In this document: positions 6,433 to 9,735 of the stretch, piece by piece
Numbering within the stretch: the stretch's first letter is position 1
Layout: each line of letters begins with the position of its first letter
NCBI GenBank assembly: GCA_937858775.1
Contig: CALLYX010000227.1
Span: 1-9,735 of the forward strand
Direction: 5' to 3'
Source of the DNA: an uncultured bacterium
GTDB lineage: Bacteria; Auribacterota; Tritonobacteria; UBA1439
Length of the DNA stretch: 9,735 nt
The notes under the pieces: model-generated
Told to the model about the DNA's origin: nothing
Databases searched by the model: none
The model's input: the letters and a program-made list of their open reading frames with translations, nothing else
Position numbers and translations under genes: made by a program

Positions 6433-7287
6433 ATGCCCTTCGTCTTCATCTTCGCCCTCGGGGCCGTCGTGGGGAGCTTCCTGAACGTCTGCATCCACCG
6501 GCTCCCGCGCGGCGAGTCGGTCGTCTTCCCGGCGTCGCGCTGCCCGCGATGCCTGGCGCCGATCAAGCCGTACGACAACGTTCCGATCCTCTCGTGGGTC
6601 CTTCTCCGCGGGCGCTGCCGCTCCTGCCGCCGCCGCATACCGGCGCGCTATCCCGCCGTCGAACTCCTCACGGCGCTCCTCTTTCTCGGCCTCTTCATCC
6701 GCTTCTCCTCCGCCCCCGGCACGCTCGCGGTCGCCCTCGCCTTCGCGTCGAGCCTGGTGGTGGTCGTCTTCGTGGATATCGAGCACCAGATCATCCCGGA
6801 CGAGATCAGCCTCGGCGGGATCGCCTTCGGCCTCGCGGCGAGCGCCGCGCTCCCCTCCCTGCACGCCTCCTCCATGGAGGCGCCGTTCCTGGGCCCCGTC
6901 ATAGCCGCCGCGGCCGCCCGCATCCCGCTCCTCCCCCCCCCCAACTCCTCCTCCTTCGCCAGCGCGCTCCTCGGGGCGGGTGTCGGCGGCGGGCTTTTCT
7001 GGGCCATCCGGGCGGCCAGCGGAAGAATCTACGGCGAGGAGGCGATGGGGTTCGGCGACGTCAAGCTGATGGGATACTTCGGGGCGCTCCTCGGGCCGAT
7101 CCTCGCCCTGCTGACGACTTTCTTCGCCTCCCTGCTCGGCTCCATCGCGGGGCTCATCCTCATCGGGATGAAACAGGCGGGGCTCAAATCGAGGCTCGCC
7201 TTCGGGCCGTTCCTATGCCTAGGCGCCTTCATCTCCTTCCTCTGGGGGGGGCGCTGCGTCGCCTGGTACCTGGCCCTGCTGCGGTGA
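6433..7287 (+). CDS. Type IV prepilin peptidase / N-methyltransferase
   Basis: This inner-membrane aspartyl protease cleaves the leader from type IV pilins and type II secretion pseudopilins, and in this bifunctional form N-methylates the new terminus. The product is 284 aa. It starts with a membrane segment and the GSFLNVCIHRLPRGESVV motif. A cytoplasmic tetracysteine zinc-binding loop follows (Cys37, Cys40, Cys62, Cys65; CPRC and CRSC), the mark of the methyltransferase-containing class. The catalytic aspartates are Asp115 in VDIEHQIIPDE and Asp209 in GFGDVKLMG. Several hydrophobic helices fill the rest. A proline- and serine-rich loop (LLPPPNSSS), encoded by a run of ten Cs, lies between the two aspartates. 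ATG 6433 has a weak GGGTGG at 6422-6427; GTG 6424 is an alternative that adds three residues. It is only 26 bp after leuA, so it is probably co-transcribed. No pilin genes lie within the window. Symbol pilD or gspO cannot be decided. Confidence 0.93.
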   Translation: MPFVFIFALGAVVGSFLNVCIHRLPRGESVVFPASRCPRCLAPIKPYDNVPILSWVLLRGRCRSCRRRIPARYPAVELLTALLFLGLFIRFSSAPGTLAVALAFASSLVVVVFVDIEHQIIPDEISLGGIAFGLAASAALPSLHASSMEAPFLGPVIAAAAARIPLLPPPNSSSFASALLGAGVGGGLFWAIRAASGRIYGEEAMGFGDVKLMGYFGALLGPILALLTTFFASLLGSIAGLILIGMKQAGLKSRLAFGPFLCLGAFISFLWGGRCVAWYLALLR

Positions 7288-7300
7288 AGGCCGCGCCCCT

Positions 7301-7329
7301 TTGTCCCCCCCCGCGCGGCGTGGTATAAT
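7301..7329 (+). promoter_or_regulatory. Sigma70-type promoter with extended -10
   Basis: TTGTCC at 7301-7306 is separated by exactly 17 bp from a consensus TATAAT at 7324-7329. TG at 7321-7322 precedes the -10 by one base, giving an extended -10 (TGGTATAAT). The start of transcription would be near 7336. It is the best promoter in the window and separates the downstream secreted-protein gene from the ilv-leu-prepilin peptidase unit. The spacer begins with the end of a C8 run (7305-7312). CCGCGC at 7291-7296 and GCGCGG at 7313-7318 form an inverted repeat across the -35 that could be an operator, though this may be chance. Confidence 0.7.
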
Positions 7330-7415
7330 TTGGATATTCGGGCCTATCATGGGCGTCCGATTTTACATTTGCGTGACATTCCGCCGGCCGGGCCATGGGA
7401 TAGTGCGCGGGCGGG

Positions 7416-7421
7416 AAGGGG
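7416..7421 (+). promoter_or_regulatory. Shine-Dalgarno deciding the 7430 start
   Basis: AAGGGG lies 8 nt before the ATG at 7430 but only 2 nt before the in-frame ATG at 7424. Spacing favours 7430, which also places a short basic n-region directly before the hydrophobic core of the signal peptide. Confidence 0.5.
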
Positions 7422-7429
7422 CAATGTCC

Positions 7430-9634
7430 ATGACGATCGCATCACGCGCGCTCCGGCTCTTCGCGGCCGCGGCCGCCGCGGCACTCGCGGCCGCCGCGCC
7501 CGCCGCCGCGCAGACCCGCTACATGCGCGTCTACTACATACAGTACGTCCCCGTGGGCTCCTCCTCGACTTACGGCGAATGCCAGTATTACGAGTTTCCC
7601 GGCGAGGACGGCGTACTCGATACGGACGACGACCGGAACCTCCTGATAGACGGCGGCAGGGGGGCGTACGCGCCGGACGTCCTGCTCCCGTTCCTCGACT
7701 CGAGGATAGGCAAGGGGGGGATCCTCTGGTTCATGGCGAACTCCTCCGCGGGGGAGGACCATTACGACGGCCTCCGGTCCGTGCTGGCGCGCTACGATGT
7801 CAGGAACTTCTACCAGAACTTCCGCTGGACCGTCCCTGAGAAGGGCACGTACGAGAAGCTTATAGAGGCCCTCGACAGGGAGGGGTGCGGCCCCGGCTCC
7901 CCGCCCGGCCGCTATTTCGAGGTGGATCACGGCGACTACCTGAGCGGCCCCCGCTGCAACGTCCATCCCGACAACCATCCGTACGGCTTCGACCCGTACG
8001 TCGAGGACAAGGTCATCGCCGCGAAGGCGAGCTTCGGCCCGTGGGACGACAACTACTACGTCCTCGTGCACCAGTTCCGCTGCGGCGAGAGCGTCTTCCT
8101 GAGCGGCGGCGACGCCCCGTCGGACGGCCCCGAGAAGGGGATTCTCGACGAAAACCCGGATTACGCCTGCCCCGGCGCCCGAGACGACCTCCCCCTGACC
8201 GACATCTACAAGGTCCACCACCACGGCAGCGCCGCGTCGAGCAGCAAGGCCTTTCTCGACCTGATGGGCGCGCGCTACGCGGTGGCGCAGATGGCGTACG
8301 GCTACGGGAAGGGGTCCCACGCCCATCCGACGGCCGATGCCCTCCACAGGATCTGGCAGTCGGGGGCGATCGTCTACCGCAACGATCTCGACGGGACGGT
8401 GCTCGTCACCTGCGACAACCTGGGGAACTACGACATAACGCGCGAGCGCGTCTACGTGGACGAGGCCACCACGCCCGGCGCCTCCGGCGACCTCGTCTCC
8501 AGGCCCCCCGCCATCCCGCAAAACCTGCGGGTCACCGGCTCCACGCCGGCCGGCGTGCACCTGGAGTGGGACGAGGTCCCCGGGGCCTACGGTTACGACG
8601 TCTTCCGCTCCACGATCAGGGGCGGGGATCCGGGCGGCGGGATGCATGCGAACCCCGGCTGCGACCCCACCGGCATCTACGCCAAGATCAACGTCTCGAA
8701 TGTCGACGTCCCGCGATACACCGACGCCTCGGCGGCGAACGGCGTGACCTACTACTACCGCGTCTCGTCGAAGAAGGTGCACACCGAGAAACGCAAGAGC
8801 GTCTGCTACGAGCGCCGCTACTCCAACGAGGCGGCCAACCGCACCCCCACCCCGACGCCGACCGCCACGCCCCTCTGGGAGCCGATGGGGGAGTCGTTCG
8901 ACTGGCCGTGGCGCATCCCCGCCGGCTACTCCGGCTCGTCGAACACCTCCGGATTCAGGAACGCCTACGCCGTCTACGCCGGATGCCCCCGGAGCCAGGA
9001 CGGCCCCGACACGATCTACCGTTTTTACCTGCCCGTCCCCGGCACTATCAGCGCCTCCCTCACCGGGTCGCCGGGGCTCTCCATCTTCCTGTGCGCGCGC
9101 CCCTCCCCCGAGGGATGCGCGAAGTGGGGGCGGGACGTTGAGTACAAGAACGCCGCCCCCGGACTCTACTACCTGGCGGTGGACGGGCCCGCGGGCTCCG
9201 AAGGCCCCTACGAGTTCACGGTGGCGGTCGGCACCCCCGCGCAGACCCCCGCCCCCCCGGCGCCGACCCCCGTAGCTACGCCCCGCGCCGAGATACTCCT
9301 CAACGGCGGCGCGTTCGGGCATTCGGACGTTCTCAAGGCCGTCTTCAAGCTGAACGACTCCGTCGAGCGGCGGTTCACGGCGTACGCCGCCGTCATCACC
9401 CCCGGCGGGGAGATGCTCGACGCGATTACGCTCGGCCCCTCCCTGAGGCCCGTCGCGTCCGGCGTGGCGCGCCTCCCGGCCCCGTTTGAATTCACCATCC
9501 TCTCCATGCGGATTCCCGAAGGCGCCCCGCCGGGGGAGTACGGGATCCTGGCCGCCTTCTTCGACGCCGCGGGCAGGATTTCCGACAAATCCGACGCGTT
9601 CCTGACCGCTGACGCTTCCTTCACCCTGCATTAG
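7430..9634 (+). CDS. Secreted ComEC-like MBL-fold protein with FnIII and PPC-like domains
   Basis: The product is about 734 aa. Residues 1-27 form a signal peptide: a short basic n-region, an alanine-rich core, and probable cleavage at AAA/QT. Residues about 30-350 resemble the metallo-beta-lactamase domain of ComEC/Rec2: RNLLIDGG at 69-76, SSAGEDHYDGL at 105-115, SGGD with Asp228, KVHHHGSAASS with His263-265, SHAHP with His297 and His299, then GAIVYRNDLDGTV. The HxHxDH motif is degenerate, keeping only Asp110-His111. A fibronectin type III domain follows (about 360-468; IPQNLRVTG, LEWDEVPGAYGYDVFRS, YYYRV). Next are a TPTPTPTATP linker, a PPC-like beta domain (about 483-600; GLYYLAVDGP, YEFTVAVG), a second Pro-rich linker, and a C-terminal beta domain (about 619-734). 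About a dozen cysteines suit an oxidising compartment. It lacks ComEC membrane segments, so it is not a DNA-uptake channel. A secreted nuclease or other phosphoesterase, or a non-catalytic binder, are possibilities. In-frame ATGs at 7424 and 7349 are alternative starts. True function is unknown. Confidence 0.85.
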   Translation: MTIASRALRLFAAAAAAALAAAAPAAAQTRYMRVYYIQYVPVGSSSTYGECQYYEFPGEDGVLDTDDDRNLLIDGGRGAYAPDVLLPFLDSRIGKGGILWFMANSSAGEDHYDGLRSVLARYDVRNFYQNFRWTVPEKGTYEKLIEALDREGCGPGSPPGRYFEVDHGDYLSGPRCNVHPDNHPYGFDPYVEDKVIAAKASFGPWDDNYYVLVHQFRCGESVFLSGGDAPSDGPEKGILDENPDYACPGARDDLPLTDIYKVHHHGSAASSSKAFLDLMGARYAVAQMAYGYGKGSHAHPTADALHRIWQSGAIVYRNDLDGTVLVTCDNLGNYDITRERVYVDEATTPGASGDLVSRPPAIPQNLRVTGSTPAGVHLEWDEVPGAYGYDVFRSTIRGGDPGGGMHANPGCDPTGIYAKINVSNVDVPRYTDASAANGVTYYYRVSSKKVHTEKRKSVCYERRYSNEAANRTPTPTPTATPLWEPMGESFDWPWRIPAGYSGSSNTSGFRNAYAVYAGCPRSQDGPDTIYRFYLPVPGTISASLTGSPGLSIFLCARPSPEGCAKWGRDVEYKNAAPGLYYLAVDGPAGSEGPYEFTVAVGTPAQTPAPPAPTPVATPRAEILLNGGAFGHSDVLKAVFKLNDSVERRFTAYAAVITPGGEMLDAITLGPSLRPVASGVARLPAPFEFTILSMRIPEGAPPGEYGILAAFFDAAGRISDKSDAFLTADASFTLH

Positions 9635-9670
9635 CGGTCCCGGCACGGCGCCATGACGAGCGGCGTATGG

Positions 9671-9677
9671 GGGGAGA
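9671..9677 (+). promoter_or_regulatory. Shine-Dalgarno of the right-edge gene
   Basis: GGGGAGA lies 8 nt before the GTG at 9686 and supports that codon over the in-frame ATG at 9653, which has no purine-rich sequence upstream. Confidence 0.45.
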
Positions 9678-9685
9678 GACGCGGC

Positions 9686-9735
9686 GTGAATCCACGCACC
9701 CTAATGCGGACTGTCCTTCCCGCGATCCTCCTCGC
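9686..9735 (+). CDS. Start of an exported protein, cut by window edge
   Basis: Only 16 full codons are visible, starting at GTG: MNPRTLMRTVLPAILL, with the next codon beginning GC. A basic n-region (two arginines) followed by a hydrophobic run looks like the start of a signal peptide or a membrane anchor. The frame is open back through an ATG at 9653, but the G-rich Shine-Dalgarno at 9671-9677 favours 9686. It lies 51 bp after the secreted MBL-fold protein and has no visible terminator before it, so the two may be co-transcribed and may work in the same compartment. The product cannot be identified from this much sequence. Confidence 0.5.
   Translation, partial: MNPRTLMRTVLPAILL

Noticed and set aside
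7288..7330. Rho-independent terminator after the prepilin peptidase gene
   Set aside because: CCGCGC/GCGCGG can pair, but the loop is 16 nt and no T-run follows. The region fits a promoter better.
7442..9646. Minus-strand open frame of 734 codons opposite the MBL-fold gene
   Set aside because: It is an antisense shadow. The plus strand has a promoter, a ribosome binding site, a signal peptide and recognisable domains.
1..9735. CRISPR arrays, tRNA or rRNA genes, insertion sequences, T-box or leucine leader attenuator
   Set aside because: No regularly spaced repeats, cloverleaf-like sequences, transposase motifs or leader peptide with Ile/Val/Leu codon runs were seen. The true 5' end of the operon, where an attenuator would sit, is missing.

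Overview
This is a very GC-rich bacterial window. Almost every third codon position in the genes is G or C. Nearly all of it reads on the + strand. It holds most of a branched-chain amino acid operon, a type IV prepilin peptidase, a large secreted multidomain protein, and the first codons of a second exported protein. A prepilin peptidase, classical signal peptides and a Pro/Thr-linked secreted protein suggest a diderm bacterium with type IV pili or type II secretion. I cannot name the phylum. The GC content, the Thr-Pro linkers and the odd cysteine insert in IlvB would fit an uncultivated lineage, but that is inference.

Layout. Bases 1 to about 250 carry a fragment of a MoaA-like radical SAM protein on the - strand, with codon usage unlike the rest. 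It abuts an ilvD that has lost about its first 165 codons, and a 7-bp direct repeat lies at the join. This is either an assembly chimera at a contig end or a real rearrangement. Then follow ilvD (partial), ilvB, ilvN, ilvC and leuA, all co-directional with spacers of 43 to 73 bp. Each spacer holds a GC-rich inverted repeat. Together they encode acetolactate synthase (IlvB large and IlvN regulatory subunits), ketol-acid reductoisomerase (IlvC), dihydroxy-acid dehydratase (IlvD) and 2-isopropylmalate synthase (LeuA). These are the shared valine/isoleucine steps plus the first committed step to leucine.

A prepilin peptidase (about 6433-7287) follows leuA within 30 bp, so it may be transcribed with the operon although its function is unrelated. 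A good extended -10 promoter (7301-7329) then drives a gene of about 734 codons. Its product has a signal peptide, a ComEC-like metallo-beta-lactamase (MBL) fold domain, a fibronectin type III domain, a Thr-Pro linker, a PPC-like beta domain, a Pro-rich linker and a C-terminal beta domain. The MBL domain has lost the two leading histidines of the HxHxDH metal motif but keeps later ComEC motifs. A new gene with a signal-peptide-like start begins at 9686 and runs off the right edge.

The points most worth checking are the ComEC-like secreted protein with an altered metal site, the symmetric Cys-X6-Cys-X3-Cys-X6-Cys insert in IlvB, the cofactor loop of IlvC, homopolymer tracts in the prepilin peptidase gene and in the promoter downstream, and the chimeric left edge. 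I found no tRNA, rRNA, CRISPR array, insertion sequence or clear rho-independent terminator.
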